Assembly: GCF_009467825.1 (NCBI RefSeq)
Contig: NZ_WIOK01000007.1
Location: 80,563-144,562, forward strand
Direction: 5' to 3'
DNA from: Cyclobacterium xiamenense
Lineage (GTDB): Bacteria > Bacteroidota > Bacteroidia > Cytophagales > Cyclobacteriaceae
DNA: 64,000 bases
The notes under the pieces were generated by a model. The model worked only from the letters and a program-made list of their open reading frames with translations, had not been told where the DNA came from and searched no databases. A program made the translations under genes and the position numbers. This document shows, piece by piece, positions 54,277 to 63,124 of the stretch (positions are counted from its first letter, which is position 1; each line of letters begins with the position of its first letter).

Positions 54277-56619
54277 TTAAAATCGGTACCTGCCACTTAC
54301 CATCAGGATACGGGTCTCCCGTTTGGCATAAAAGGTTTGACGAAACGTGTTGGTCAGGCTGTTTCCTGCAAATCGCTGGGTGTCAAAGACGTCGCGCAGA
54401 CTCAGGGAAAGCGCTCCCTTATTTTCCCAGAAGCTTTTCTGCAGGTTGACATCCATGTAATATTGGGCCAGGTCCCTTCCCTGAGCTTCGATCTCCGCTG
54501 ACTCGTAGTTGGCCACGAATTGCAGACTAAAGTTTTTGGGCAGCTCAAAGCTATTCATCAGTTTGGAATTCCAGGCAAAGCCCTGATTGACGAATTCCTC
54601 CCCAACATTGGACCCGTCGACCTGTATTCGAAAGGCAGTAACATTGCCGTTGATGTTCCACCAGGGCAGTACGTCCGTGATGCCAATGAATTCAACCCCG
54701 TAGGATACGGCCGTATTCAGGTTGGCGGGTTGGGAGTAGGAAATGCCGTCTTCGACCAGGGTGACAAAGTCCAACTGTCCGTCGACATGGCGGTAGAAGA
54801 GATTTGTGGTCAGACTGGAATTTTCAAAGTTAGCCATGTGCCCCAATTCTATTGAATGGATCATTTCCGGTTGTAGGTTCGGATTTCCCCTTCGCACACT
54901 CAGGGAGTCCGTGATATCGGGAAAGGGATTGAGTCGCCAGGCAGTAGGGCGGTCAATTCTCCGGCTGTAGGAAAATTTGACCGAGTTCTCCTCATTGAGT
55001 TTGTAAAGGGTTTGCAGGCTGGGAAATAAATTGATGTAGTTTTGCTTATTCGACTCCCCGGTATTGGCCAGGTAAGTGTCTACAAATGTGTACTCACCAC
55101 GCAGCCCCGCGGTATACTCAAAACGCGACGAGGAGCCGGAATAGATGAAATACCCGGCGTGGATTTGGTCCTTGTACACAAAGCGGTTGCTGACCGCAGG
55201 ATCGTCTACAAAATCCTGGGTATTTTCTTCAAACCGGCTATAAACATAGTCGTTGTCAAATTTCCGAATGGTGGACTTTAAGCCTGCCTCGATCTTTGCC
55301 CCGGAGGCCAGCGGTGTGGTGAAGTCCGTCTGTACAATGGAAACGTAGCGCTTTTCGTCAGTAAATGCCCGTTCCCTACCATTCAGATTCTCATCCAGCG
55401 GTTCGGAACTGTTTCGGAAAATGTCAATATTTTGAATTTTGTACTGGTTGCGGTAGGAATTACTCGCAATCAGCTTAAAACTTTTGTCGGGATTGTCAAA
55501 GGTGCGTTCGTAAATAAGGGCATTATCGATGCCGTCATCGGCCTCTGTTTCCCGGTTTCTTCGGACGTACTCCAGGACCAGGTCGTTGGTATCCACGTCC
55601 CGCAGGTCGGCATAGAGGGTATTTACCTGACTATCGTCACTGGTCTGAAAGAAACCCTCGTAACTGATGATATTGTTTCCAAAGTAGTAATCGGCTCCGA
55701 AATTGAGGTTATGCCCCAGGTTTTCATTGGTCGAATTGGTCTGTTGGTCCAAGATTTCTTCGTCTTCAAAGATTTCTCGCTCGGTACGTCGTTCACCGAC
55801 AGAACGCCACCTCCGGAAATTGTAACCTGCAAAGACGTTGTACCGAAGCGTACGGTGATTGATGTTTGCCCCAGCATTCATTCTGCCTCTGGTGCCATAC
55901 GTTAATTCGCCACTTCCGTGGGTTCCTAAATTTTCTCCTTTTTTCAAAATTATGTCAATTACCCCGGCTTCTGCCTCGGCGTCATACCTGGCATTGGGAT
56001 TATTGATTATTTTGATTTGTTCAATGGCACTGGCCGGAATTTGATCCAAATTTTGGGTGAGAGAAGAGTTTCTTCCATTGATCAGTACATTGGTTCCGGA
56101 GCTACCCCGGAGCGTGATGGCTCCATCTTCCGATACACTGACAGATGGCGTGTTTCGAAGAATGTCCAAAAGTGTACCTCCCAGGTTGGAGAGGTTTTGG
56201 CTCGGATTTATGGTTAACCCCTCAGCGTCGGAACGAATTGGAAATTTAGAAGACTGCACGATCACTTCCTCCAAATCCTGATTTTCAGCAACCAACGCGA
56301 TGGTTTCCAGTACTTTGTTTTGCCGGAGATCTACTTCCACCTCTTGTTCACTAAAGCCGAGGAGAAAAAAACGCAATACGTAGGTCCCTTCGGCTGCGCG
56401 CAGGGAAAACTTTCCCGCCTCATCGGTGTCGGAAAAGGTAACGGGCTGGTCTGCGCCCGGTTTGTACAATGCTACCTGTACAAACGAAAGTGGATCGCGA
56501 CTGGCATTGTCTACCAGGGTGCCGCGGAGGGAAATGTCGTCGGATTGACCGAAGGCATTACTGCCGGCAGCCAGGCAAAACAAGAAAAGGGTAGTTAAAT
56601 ATAGTTGGTATCGTTTCAT
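54277..56619 (-). CDS. Outer-membrane beta-barrel TonB-dependent receptor-like protein (non-SusC)
   Basis: 780 residues. A signal peptide (LTTLFLFCLAAGSNAFGQ) is followed by a carboxypeptidase regulatory-like domain (ISLRGTLVDNASRDPLSFVQ), a plug (LLDILRNTPSVSVSEDGAIT, then LINGRNSSLTQNLDQIPASA) and the OMP_b-brl_3-type barrel (FSYSRRIDRPTAWRLNPFPD). It ends in Phe as outer-membrane barrels do. It lies 42 bases downstream of a sensor kinase gene on the same strand, so the sensor may control it. Ligand unknown. The start at 56619 directly precedes the signal peptide. Confidence 0.88.
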   Translation of the reverse strand: MKRYQLYLTTLFLFCLAAGSNAFGQSDDISLRGTLVDNASRDPLSFVQVALYKPGADQPVTFSDTDEAGKFSLRAAEGTYVLRFFLLGFSEQEVEVDLRQNKVLETIALVAENQDLEEVIVQSSKFPIRSDAEGLTINPSQNLSNLGGTLLDILRNTPSVSVSEDGAITLRGSSGTNVLINGRNSSLTQNLDQIPASAIEQIKIINNPNARYDAEAEAGVIDIILKKGENLGTHGSGELTYGTRGRMNAGANINHRTLRYNVFAGYNFRRWRSVGERRTEREIFEDEEILDQQTNSTNENLGHNLNFGADYYFGNNIISYEGFFQTSDDSQVNTLYADLRDVDTNDLVLEYVRRNRETEADDGIDNALIYERTFDNPDKSFKLIASNSYRNQYKIQNIDIFRNSSEPLDENLNGRERAFTDEKRYVSIVQTDFTTPLASGAKIEAGLKSTIRKFDNDYVYSRFEENTQDFVDDPAVSNRFVYKDQIHAGYFIYSGSSSRFEYTAGLRGEYTFVDTYLANTGESNKQNYINLFPSLQTLYKLNEENSVKFSYSRRIDRPTAWRLNPFPDITDSLSVRRGNPNLQPEMIHSIELGHMANFENSSLTTNLFYRHVDGQLDFVTLVEDGISYSQPANLNTAVSYGVEFIGITDVLPWWNINGNVTAFRIQVDGSNVGEEFVNQGFAWNSKLMNSFELPKNFSLQFVANYESAEIEAQGRDLAQYYMDVNLQKSFWENKGALSLSLRDVFDTQRFAGNSLTNTFRQTFYAKRETRILMVSGRYRF

Positions 56620-56661
56620 GGTATTTGGTATTACACTACAAGTATACATTTACAATCTGAT

Positions 56662-57918
56662 TCAATCTTGAAGTTCGATACGAATCCGATGTTCGCCTTC
56701 GGAAAATTGATAGTCGAGTGTAAAACCATGAATCCGGCAAATTTGTTGGACAATAGATAATCCCAGCCCAATGGAGTCGCTGGAGGGGTTTCCTTTTTTA
56801 AAGCGTTCCAGGAATTCCACCACGTCAGTTTTAGGTTGACTGCCCGAATTCCGAATCGTTAGCTGGTTTTGGCTGACCACGATGTCGATGTATCCGGGGT
56901 TTTGGTTGTGCTTGATGGCATTGCTTAGCAGGTTATCTACCAGCATTTCGGCCATGTTTGGATGCATTTCGATATGGACCTCCGGGGCGATATTTGAATG
57001 TAGGCGGATATTTTTGATGGCGATCAGCTCTTCGTACCCGGCAATGGATTGATGGATCAATTGAGAAAGATCCAGCCGTTGGTTACCTTCAAACTCCTGG
57101 TTTTCCAGTTTGGCCAGAGTGGCCAGGGAGTGGACCGTTTTACTCATTTTTTGGGTGGACTGGTAGGCCGCAGCGATCCATTTGGCTTGTTGGTCATTAA
57201 TCGGGCTGTTGAGCAATAGTTCCAATTTACCCGAGGTGATGGCGATGGGCGTTTGGATCTCATGGGACAGGTTTTCGGAGAATTCCTTTACGATTTTATA
57301 ATCGCTCAGCAAGCGTAGGGACATCTTTCGGAGAAACTCATGTAGCTTTTCGAATTCTTCAATCCGGGAGGGCTCAAATTCCAAGGGTGCATTTTTCTTG
57401 AAGGTAAAACCGTTGATTTTAGTCAGACTCTGGTGGAAGGGTTGAAGGATTTTTTTGGAAACCAATCGGCTGGTCACGACGATAAAAATCAACAGCAACA
57501 GAAAAATGGCGACCATGGTTTGCACCACCGTTTCGGTAATGTCATCCGACTCAATCATGATATTGTAGGTGGACATGTAATAGTGTTTGCCATTGATCAG
57601 GTAGGACCGCCCGGCTTTTACCTGCCGCTCTACTTGCTCCAGGGGCTCGTGCCAGGCAAGTGTGTCGTTTACCTGAAACGGTATCTGGGCTGCTTCCAGG
57701 GGCAATTCCCGGATTTCCAGGCGGTCCTTTTTCAGCCTTGCAGGGTTTTCCATGAATTCCATCCTGCGGGCATAGTTGTCCAGTTGCCGCTCCAGTTCCT
57801 TGCCCTGCTCAAAATCAATTTCGGATTCCAGCTTGTAAAAAATCAGCACGCCGCCTATAAGTAAGACGATAATCGATATGCCCAGGTACCAAATGGTAAA
57901 TTGATTGATTAATTTCAT
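56662..57918 (-). CDS. Sensor histidine kinase
   Basis: 418 residues. Two membrane helices (about 8-28 and 132-152) enclose a periplasmic sensor of about 100 residues. The phosphoaccepting His219 lies in FSENLSHEIQTPIAI. N-box LVDNLLSNAIKHN, and G-boxes IRNSG and SDSIGLGLSIV, complete the ATPase. It overlaps the response regulator by four bases (ATGA) and precedes a TonB-type receptor, so an outer-membrane nutrient or metal signal is inferred. Confidence 0.93.
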   Translation of the reverse strand: MKLINQFTIWYLGISIIVLLIGGVLIFYKLESEIDFEQGKELERQLDNYARRMEFMENPARLKKDRLEIRELPLEAAQIPFQVNDTLAWHEPLEQVERQVKAGRSYLINGKHYYMSTYNIMIESDDITETVVQTMVAIFLLLLIFIVVTSRLVSKKILQPFHQSLTKINGFTFKKNAPLEFEPSRIEEFEKLHEFLRKMSLRLLSDYKIVKEFSENLSHEIQTPIAITSGKLELLLNSPINDQQAKWIAAAYQSTQKMSKTVHSLATLAKLENQEFEGNQRLDLSQLIHQSIAGYEELIAIKNIRLHSNIAPEVHIEMHPNMAEMLVDNLLSNAIKHNQNPGYIDIVVSQNQLTIRNSGSQPKTDVVEFLERFKKGNPSSDSIGLGLSIVQQICRIHGFTLDYQFSEGEHRIRIELQD

Positions 57919-58598
57919 TCCTTAGCGGTATTGAATTTGTAGCCGATGCCATAGACCGTTTCGATGTAATCGAGCCCACCGGCCTGGCAAATCTTCTTTC
58001 GGAGGTTCTTGATGTGCTGGTACACGAAATCAAAATTTGCCAGGTCGTCGGTAAAGTCTCCCCAAAGGTGGTTTACGATGGCCTGCCTGCTCAAAACCCG
58101 GTCTTTGTTTGTCAGGAAAAATAGCAGCAGGTCAAATTCTTTTTTAGTTAGTTCGAGCGGCGTCTGTCGGACGCGCACTTCCATTTTTTCGGGATTGACC
58201 TGTATTTCCCGAAACACCAACTGATCGGTACCACCCAATTGATTTCTTCGGTAGAGCGCCTTAAGGCGGGCATGCAATTCTGCCAGGTGAAAGGGCTTGG
58301 TCAGGTAATCGTCGGCCCCCAGTTCCAGGCCGTCTAATTTGTCTTTGAGTGAGTTTTTGGCCGAAATGATTAGAATATTGCTGTTTTCCTGGTTTTCCTT
58401 GATGAAATCAATCAAATCCAGCCCGCTGCCATCCGGCAACATGATATCCAGAATGATGCAATCGTAGTTGTACACCAACAGCTTATCCTGCGCATCAAAG
58501 CAATTGTCACAGCACTCGCAAACGATCCCTTCCGAAGCAAGGAATTCCCGGATGCTGTCCAATAGTTCCGGTTGGTCTTCAATCAGCAGTATTTTCAT
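57915..58598 (-). CDS. OmpR-type response regulator
   Basis: 227 residues. The receiver has the phosphorylation Asp51 in CIILDIMLPDG, the Asp-Gln acidic pair near the start (LLIEDQP) and Lys101 in DDYLTKPF. The C-terminal winged helix (LELTKKEFDLLLFFLTNKDR, YIETVYGIGYKF) binds DNA. It is translated ahead of its kinase with an ATGA overlap. Confidence 0.94.
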   Translation of the reverse strand: MKILLIEDQPELLDSIREFLASEGIVCECCDNCFDAQDKLLVYNYDCIILDIMLPDGSGLDLIDFIKENQENSNILIISAKNSLKDKLDGLELGADDYLTKPFHLAELHARLKALYRRNQLGGTDQLVFREIQVNPEKMEVRVRQTPLELTKKEFDLLLFFLTNKDRVLSRQAIVNHLWGDFTDDLANFDFVYQHIKNLRKKICQAGGLDYIETVYGIGYKFNTAKE

Positions 58599-58677
58599 CG
58601 ATCAAATTACGCGTTTGTTTTTGAAGTAATTTTGAAGCAGTTGGTGGCCTGCTTCGGCGAATGGCAGCCAAAAAAAA

Positions 58678-58712
58678 ATCCCAAACCCGGTTCTCCTGGT
58701 TTGGGATTTTGG
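58678..58712 (-). terminator. Terminator of the IscA-like gene
   Basis: Arms ATCCCAAACC (58678-58687) and GGTTTGGGAT (58698-58707). On the minus strand the stem is followed by T8, past the stop at 58731. Confidence 0.87.
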
Positions 58713-58730
58713 GGACGTAAGTACCCCGAT

Positions 58731-59057
58731 CTAGATGGAGAAACTTTCCCCACAACCGCAGGTTCTGGAGGCATTTGGATTGACAAATTGAAACCCTTTG
58801 CCGTTCAATCCATCGCTAAATTCGAGGACCGTACCCGCCAGGTAAAGCAGACTTTTTCGGTCTACAATTATTTTTACTCCTTTATCCTCGAAAATATGGT
58901 CGGAGTCAGAGGTGCTGGCATCAAAGCCTAAATCGTACATAAGCCCCGAACAGCCGCCACCTTTTACAGACACCCTGATATTTTCCTCTTCTTTTCTCTT
59001 TTCCTCTTGTTTTAACTCCAGGATTCGATCCCTGGCTTTTTCTGAAACGATGATCAT
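58731..59057 (-). CDS. IscA/ErpA-type (HesB) iron-sulfur carrier
   Basis: 108 residues with the three conserved cysteines of A-type carriers: Cys36 in GGGCSGLMYDL and Cys100/Cys102 in RTCGCGESF. It accepts and passes Fe-S clusters in the cytoplasm. A charged insert (KQEEKRKEEEN) near the N-terminus is a little longer than in enterobacterial IscA. It is a single gene with its own promoter box and terminator; suf or isc genes are not nearby. Confidence 0.93.
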   Translation of the reverse strand: MIIVSEKARDRILELKQEEKRKEEENIRVSVKGGGCSGLMYDLGFDASTSDSDHIFEDKGVKIIVDRKSLLYLAGTVLEFSDGLNGKGFQFVNPNASRTCGCGESFSI

Positions 59058-59140
59058 ATCTTTTCGATGTTTAAATTACCCGTACTGTACACTACGCTTA
59101 AACGATACGGAATAAAAATAAATTCCATAATGTATACAAA

Positions 59141-59148
59141 CAAAGATA
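59141..59148 (-). promoter_or_regulatory. -7 box for the IscA-like gene
   Basis: On the minus strand TATCTTTG matches TAnnTTTG, about 84 bases before the start, implying a leader of about 75 bases. Confidence 0.5.
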
Positions 59149-59378
59149 ATAAACTTACGCTAAATTCGGTAGCATTCGCCGGTTAAAGGCAGCCTTTTCC
59201 CCGGAGTCTACCGGCTGGTTTACCATCCTTAGAAAGTCAGGAAATGAGAGTAAGGGTATCACAATTGCGGGCAAGAAGGACGTTGCCGGTTGGGGTAGCC
59301 AGGAATTTAATCGTATTTTTACGTTTCGTAAGTGCCGGTGCAGGCAAACGCAGGCGCCGGATTTGGACAATACAGTGT

Positions 59379-60410
59379 ATGGAAAAAGAAAAAAGAACGG
59401 AAATCGGCAATATAGGCGAATTTGGGCTAATCGATACCATCCGGGAAACGGTTACCTTGTACCAGCCCGGCACCTTGAAAGGCATCGGAGACGATGCGGC
59501 AGTTCTCGGGCCAACGGATCTGGTTCGTGTCGTGACCACCGACATGCTATTGGAAGGGGTGCATTTTGACCTGTCTTATACCCCCTTGACGCATTTGGGA
59601 TTTAAAGCGGTTGCCGTAAATGTCAGCGATGTAGCGGCCATGAATGCCGTTCCAACGCATCTTACCGTCAGCCTGGCGCTATCAAACCGTTTTTCGGTAG
59701 AGGCAGTGGCTGCGATTTACGAGGGCATTAACCTGGCAGCGGCCCACTACAAGGTAGACGTAGTTGGCGGCGATACCACGGCCTCCCGGTCCGGTCTCGT
59801 TATTAGCGTGACGGCTATCGGCGAAGCCAAACAGGAGGAAATCTGCTACCGATCAGGTGCAAAGGTCAACGACATCATCTGCGTCACCGGGGATTTGGGA
59901 GGGGCTTTTATGGGACTTCAAGTGCTGGAACGGGAAAAACAGGTGTTTTTGGCGGATCCCAACATGCAACCTCGCCTGGATGCGTATCCCTACGTGACTG
60001 GCAGGCAGCTGCGCCCAGATGCCCGAATGGATATTGTGCACGAACTACGTGAGCTGGGCCTGGTGCCAAGCAGTATGATTGATGTCTCCGATGGCTTGGC
60101 TTCCGAGCTTTTTCACATTTGCCAGGCATCCGATGTAGGAGTGGCGATTTATGAAGACAAGCTACCCATCGACAAGCAAACCTACGATACGGCCTTCGAA
60201 TTCAACATGGATCCGATCACCAGTGTGCTCAACGGGGGGGAGGATTACGAACTTTTGTTTACCATCGATCAAAAGGATTTTCCCAAGTTGGAAAAACACC
60301 CCGACATTCATTTTATTGGCCATGTTACCGCGGCAGCAGAGGGCAAGCTCCTAATTACCAAGAGCCAGGCAGCTGTTCCCCTGAAAGCACAGGGCTGGCA
60401 GCATTTTTAG
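59379..60410 (+). CDS. thiL: Thiamine-monophosphate kinase
   Basis: 343 residues. ThiL motifs are FGLIDTIRE, GIGDDAAVL (the Mg-ATP Asp pair), VTTDMLLEGVHFDL, KAVAVNVSDVAAMNA and VVGGDTT, followed by SMIDVSDGLASELFHIC. It phosphorylates thiamine monophosphate to thiamine pyrophosphate. The start at 59379 is chosen over 59244 because the extra 45 residues are Arg-rich and not part of the family. Confidence 0.94.
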   Translation: MEKEKRTEIGNIGEFGLIDTIRETVTLYQPGTLKGIGDDAAVLGPTDLVRVVTTDMLLEGVHFDLSYTPLTHLGFKAVAVNVSDVAAMNAVPTHLTVSLALSNRFSVEAVAAIYEGINLAAAHYKVDVVGGDTTASRSGLVISVTAIGEAKQEEICYRSGAKVNDIICVTGDLGGAFMGLQVLEREKQVFLADPNMQPRLDAYPYVTGRQLRPDARMDIVHELRELGLVPSSMIDVSDGLASELFHICQASDVGVAIYEDKLPIDKQTYDTAFEFNMDPITSVLNGGEDYELLFTIDQKDFPKLEKHPDIHFIGHVTAAAEGKLLITKSQAAVPLKAQGWQHF

Positions 60411-60433
60411 GGTCTTTTCCAATGATTCGGCAC

Positions 60434-60811
60434 TTATTCATTGGGATAGGGAATGTACAGAAAGTTGGTAAAGGTTTCGTCCACCACAAACAGGCAACAA
60501 AATTCATCGGGGTCTTTGTAAGTGGTTTTAAACTGATCCAGGGCATCTTCCTGGATCAGTTTTCGTTGCACAAACTCATCGAGGTAGGTAATGTAATAGT
60601 TCCAATCGATGGGTTTCTCCTTGTTGCTCAGAAATAGTTGTCCGATGGGTTGTTCGGTTTTGCTGATGGGAAAAATGGGGTACTCAGAAAACCCCCGTTT
60701 TCTGACCTGGTAGGAAGCTTCCTTCAGGTTTTCACAAATTTTAATGAAATCACTGCTGATGGTTCCGAGGTATTTTCCGTTTAGTTCCGGATCGTTATCG
60801 TTACTGATCAT
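60434..60811 (-). CDS. Conserved hypothetical protein coupled to rlmD
   Basis: About 125 residues, soluble, acidic and without a signal peptide. I recognise no domain; short blocks such as YPIFPISK, PIGQLFLSNKEKPIDWNYYI and EFCCLFVVDETFTNFLYIPY look conserved. The start region overlaps the rlmD stop (60801), so translation is coupled. Function unknown. Confidence 0.72.
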   Translation of the reverse strand: MISNDNDPELNGKYLGTISSDFIKICENLKEASYQVRKRGFSEYPIFPISKTEQPIGQLFLSNKEKPIDWNYYITYLDEFVQRKLIQEDALDQFKTTYKDPDEFCCLFVVDETFTNFLYIPYPNE

Positions 60812-62207
60812 CATGGTCTTTTAATTCAAGTAAAACTACATTTTCTACATGGTAGGTCTGTGGAAACATGTCCACAGGCTGTATGCGCCGGACCTCGTAT
60901 CTTTCGGCGAGCAGCGCCACGTCTCTAGCCTGTGTAGCAGGATTGCAACTGACATACACGATTTTAGGTGCTCCCAGCATAAGTAACATCCGGGTGACAT
61001 CTTCGTGCATGCCTGCACGGGGAGGATCGGTGATGACCACATCCGGCGGTTGGTGCTCCGCAACAAAGGACTCGTTTAGGACTTCCTTCATATCGCCCGC
61101 ATAGAAAAGGGTATTGGTGATTCCGTTCTGCAAGGCATTTTCTTTGGCATCGGCGATGGCAGGGGCTACGTACTCAATGCCGATTACTTGCTTTGCCTGT
61201 TTCGCTACAAAATTGGCAATGGTGCCGGTACCGGTGTACAAGTCATACACGGTCTCCTCTCCGGTCAGTCCGGCAAATTCACGGGTTACCTCGTACAGGC
61301 GCTGGGCTTGCCGGGAATTGGTTTGGTAAAAGGACTTGGGCCCTATTTTAAACCGCAGCCCCTCCATGGTTTCTACGATATGGTCTTTTCCTGCATACAG
61401 ATGTACGTCCAGGTCCTGAAAGGTTTCATTTTTTTTCAGGTTGACAATGTATAACAACGAGGTGATGCCCGGGAATTGTTCCTTTAAAAACTGCATCGTT
61501 TTCTCAATACCAGCCGGGTCGTCTTCCCCAAACTGTACGATGGCCATGACCTGATCGTCCAGGGTGCTGCGAATGATGAGGTTTCGTAGCAGCCCGGTTT
61601 GTTGGATGATGTCGTAAAAGCTGAGCTGCTCGGCTAGGGCGAAGTCACGCAGCGCATTCCGGATTTCGTTGGATAGGGATCCCTGCAAGTAGCAATGCTG
61701 GATATCGACAATTTTGTCAAAACGCTTGGGTACGTGAAAGCCCAGGGCATTGCGCTCGAAATCGGCTCCTGAATCAATTTCTTCCCGCGTCAGCCAGCGG
61801 TTGTTGGAAAACGTAAAATCAAGCTTGTTTCGGTAATACCGGGTATCTTTGGAGCCAATGATGGGCATGATTTCGGGCAGGGGAACTTTGGCAATCCGTT
61901 GGAATTGGTCCACGACTTGTTGCCGTTTGTAGTCCATTTGCAGTTCGTACGAGATATGTTGCCACTTGCATCCGCCGCAGCTGCCGTAATGTTCGCAAAA
62001 GGGGCTTACCCGATCCGGTGAATATTCCCGTATTTCGATGGCCTCCGCCTCCATAAAGCTGCTTCTGCCACGGGTGACTCGGGCATCTACCACGTCGCCA
62101 GGAGCCACATTACTGACAAACACCACTTTTCCTTCGTAATGCCCTACACATTTTCCTTCGGTAGCAATTCGCTCGATTTTAAGGTTTTGGAGGACCTTAT
62201 TTTTCAT
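60801..62207 (-). CDS. rlmD: 23S rRNA (uracil-5-)-methyltransferase RlmD-like
   Basis: About 468 residues. An N-terminal TRAM domain (about 5-60) is followed by the iron-sulfur-type cysteines CEHYGSCGGCKWQH. The SAM-dependent methyltransferase part has VYDLYTGTGTIANFVA, the DPPRAGMH motif and the catalytic Cys in YVSCNPAT. The enzyme methylates a uridine of 23S rRNA (or tRNA in some relatives). The start at 62207 has an AAGGAAA ribosome-binding-like stretch and lies after a TAATTTTG box at 62226-62233, which argues against starts at 62219 or 62228. Confidence 0.9.
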   Translation of the reverse strand: MKNKVLQNLKIERIATEGKCVGHYEGKVVFVSNVAPGDVVDARVTRGRSSFMEAEAIEIREYSPDRVSPFCEHYGSCGGCKWQHISYELQMDYKRQQVVDQFQRIAKVPLPEIMPIIGSKDTRYYRNKLDFTFSNNRWLTREEIDSGADFERNALGFHVPKRFDKIVDIQHCYLQGSLSNEIRNALRDFALAEQLSFYDIIQQTGLLRNLIIRSTLDDQVMAIVQFGEDDPAGIEKTMQFLKEQFPGITSLLYIVNLKKNETFQDLDVHLYAGKDHIVETMEGLRFKIGPKSFYQTNSRQAQRLYEVTREFAGLTGEETVYDLYTGTGTIANFVAKQAKQVIGIEYVAPAIADAKENALQNGITNTLFYAGDMKEVLNESFVAEHQPPDVVITDPPRAGMHEDVTRMLLMLGAPKIVYVSCNPATQARDVALLAERYEVRRIQPVDMFPQTYHVENVVLLELKDHDDQ

Positions 62208-62225
62208 TTTCCTTGACATAGGTCG

Positions 62226-62233
62226 CAAAATTA
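62226..62233 (-). promoter_or_regulatory. Possible -7 box for rlmD
   Basis: On the minus strand TAATTTTG matches TAnnTTTG, about 19 bases before the chosen start. Confidence 0.4.
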
Positions 62234-62307
62234 GTCATTTTCGGTCAAAGGGATTTACTTTGTACCCATTGCATGCATCTTTTTGAATAACTTGATCGAC
62301 CAAATAC

Positions 62308-63120
62308 ATGGACATAAAAAATAAAGTCGTCATCATCACCGGGGCCACCTCGGGTATTGGAGCCGCCTGTGCCCGAACTTTCGGTAAGGCCGGTGCCAGG
62401 GTGTGGATTACCGGGCGCAGCCAAATCAAACTGGATGAGACACTCCTGATGCTTCAGCGTGAGGGAATTACCTGTGGAGGAGTCGTATGCGATGCGGCAG
62501 ACCCGGAGCAAAACGAACAGATGGTTAAAGAAGTTTGCCAAAAGTTCGGAGGGGTAGATGTACTGATCAACAACGCAGGCATCAGCATGCGGGCCCTTTT
62601 TAGGGACTTAAACCTGTCGGTATTTCACCAAGTCATGGATATCAACTTCTGGGGAACCGTGTATGCCACCAAATTTTGCCTGGAGGAAATCATTAAAAAC
62701 AAAGGAGCCATCGTCGGCGTGTCGTCCATCAATGGATTTCGGGGTACACCTGCCCGGACGGCCTATACCGCCAGTAAGTATGCCATGAATGGTTTTTTGG
62801 AAGCTCTTCGCACGGAAGTGATGAAGTTGGGCGTGCACGTATTGGTCGTCTGTCCCGGATTTACCGCTTCTAATATCCGCAACAAAGCCTTGACAGCCGA
62901 CGGAACCCCCCAAAAGGAATCTCCCCGGGATGAGGAACAAATGATGACGGCAGACGAGGTCGCCCAGGCCCTGCTCAAGGCACTGTTGAAGCGAAAACGG
63001 GATTTGGTGCTGACCAGGCAGGGGAAATTGGCTTCATTTTTGAATAAATGGATTCCCGGGATCATGGATCAGGTGGTGTACAATCACATGGCAAAAGAAA
63101 AGGATTCACCGTTCAACTAA
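62308..63120 (+). CDS. Short-chain dehydrogenase/reductase
   Basis: 270 residues, classical SDR: cofactor motif TGATSGIG (11-18), NNAG (88-91), Ser139/Ser140 and the Tyr153-x3-Lys157 pair in YTASK. The C-terminal extension (about 215-265) is basic and hydrophobic, like SDRs that touch membranes or act on lipid substrates. NADP or NAD preference cannot be fixed. It is divergent from rlmD, and the next gene starts 4 bases later, so they share an operon. Confidence 0.88.
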   Translation: MDIKNKVVIITGATSGIGAACARTFGKAGARVWITGRSQIKLDETLLMLQREGITCGGVVCDAADPEQNEQMVKEVCQKFGGVDVLINNAGISMRALFRDLNLSVFHQVMDINFWGTVYATKFCLEEIIKNKGAIVGVSSINGFRGTPARTAYTASKYAMNGFLEALRTEVMKLGVHVLVVCPGFTASNIRNKALTADGTPQKESPRDEEQMMTADEVAQALLKALLKRKRDLVLTRQGKLASFLNKWIPGIMDQVVYNHMAKEKDSPFN

Positions 63121-63124
63121 CAGG

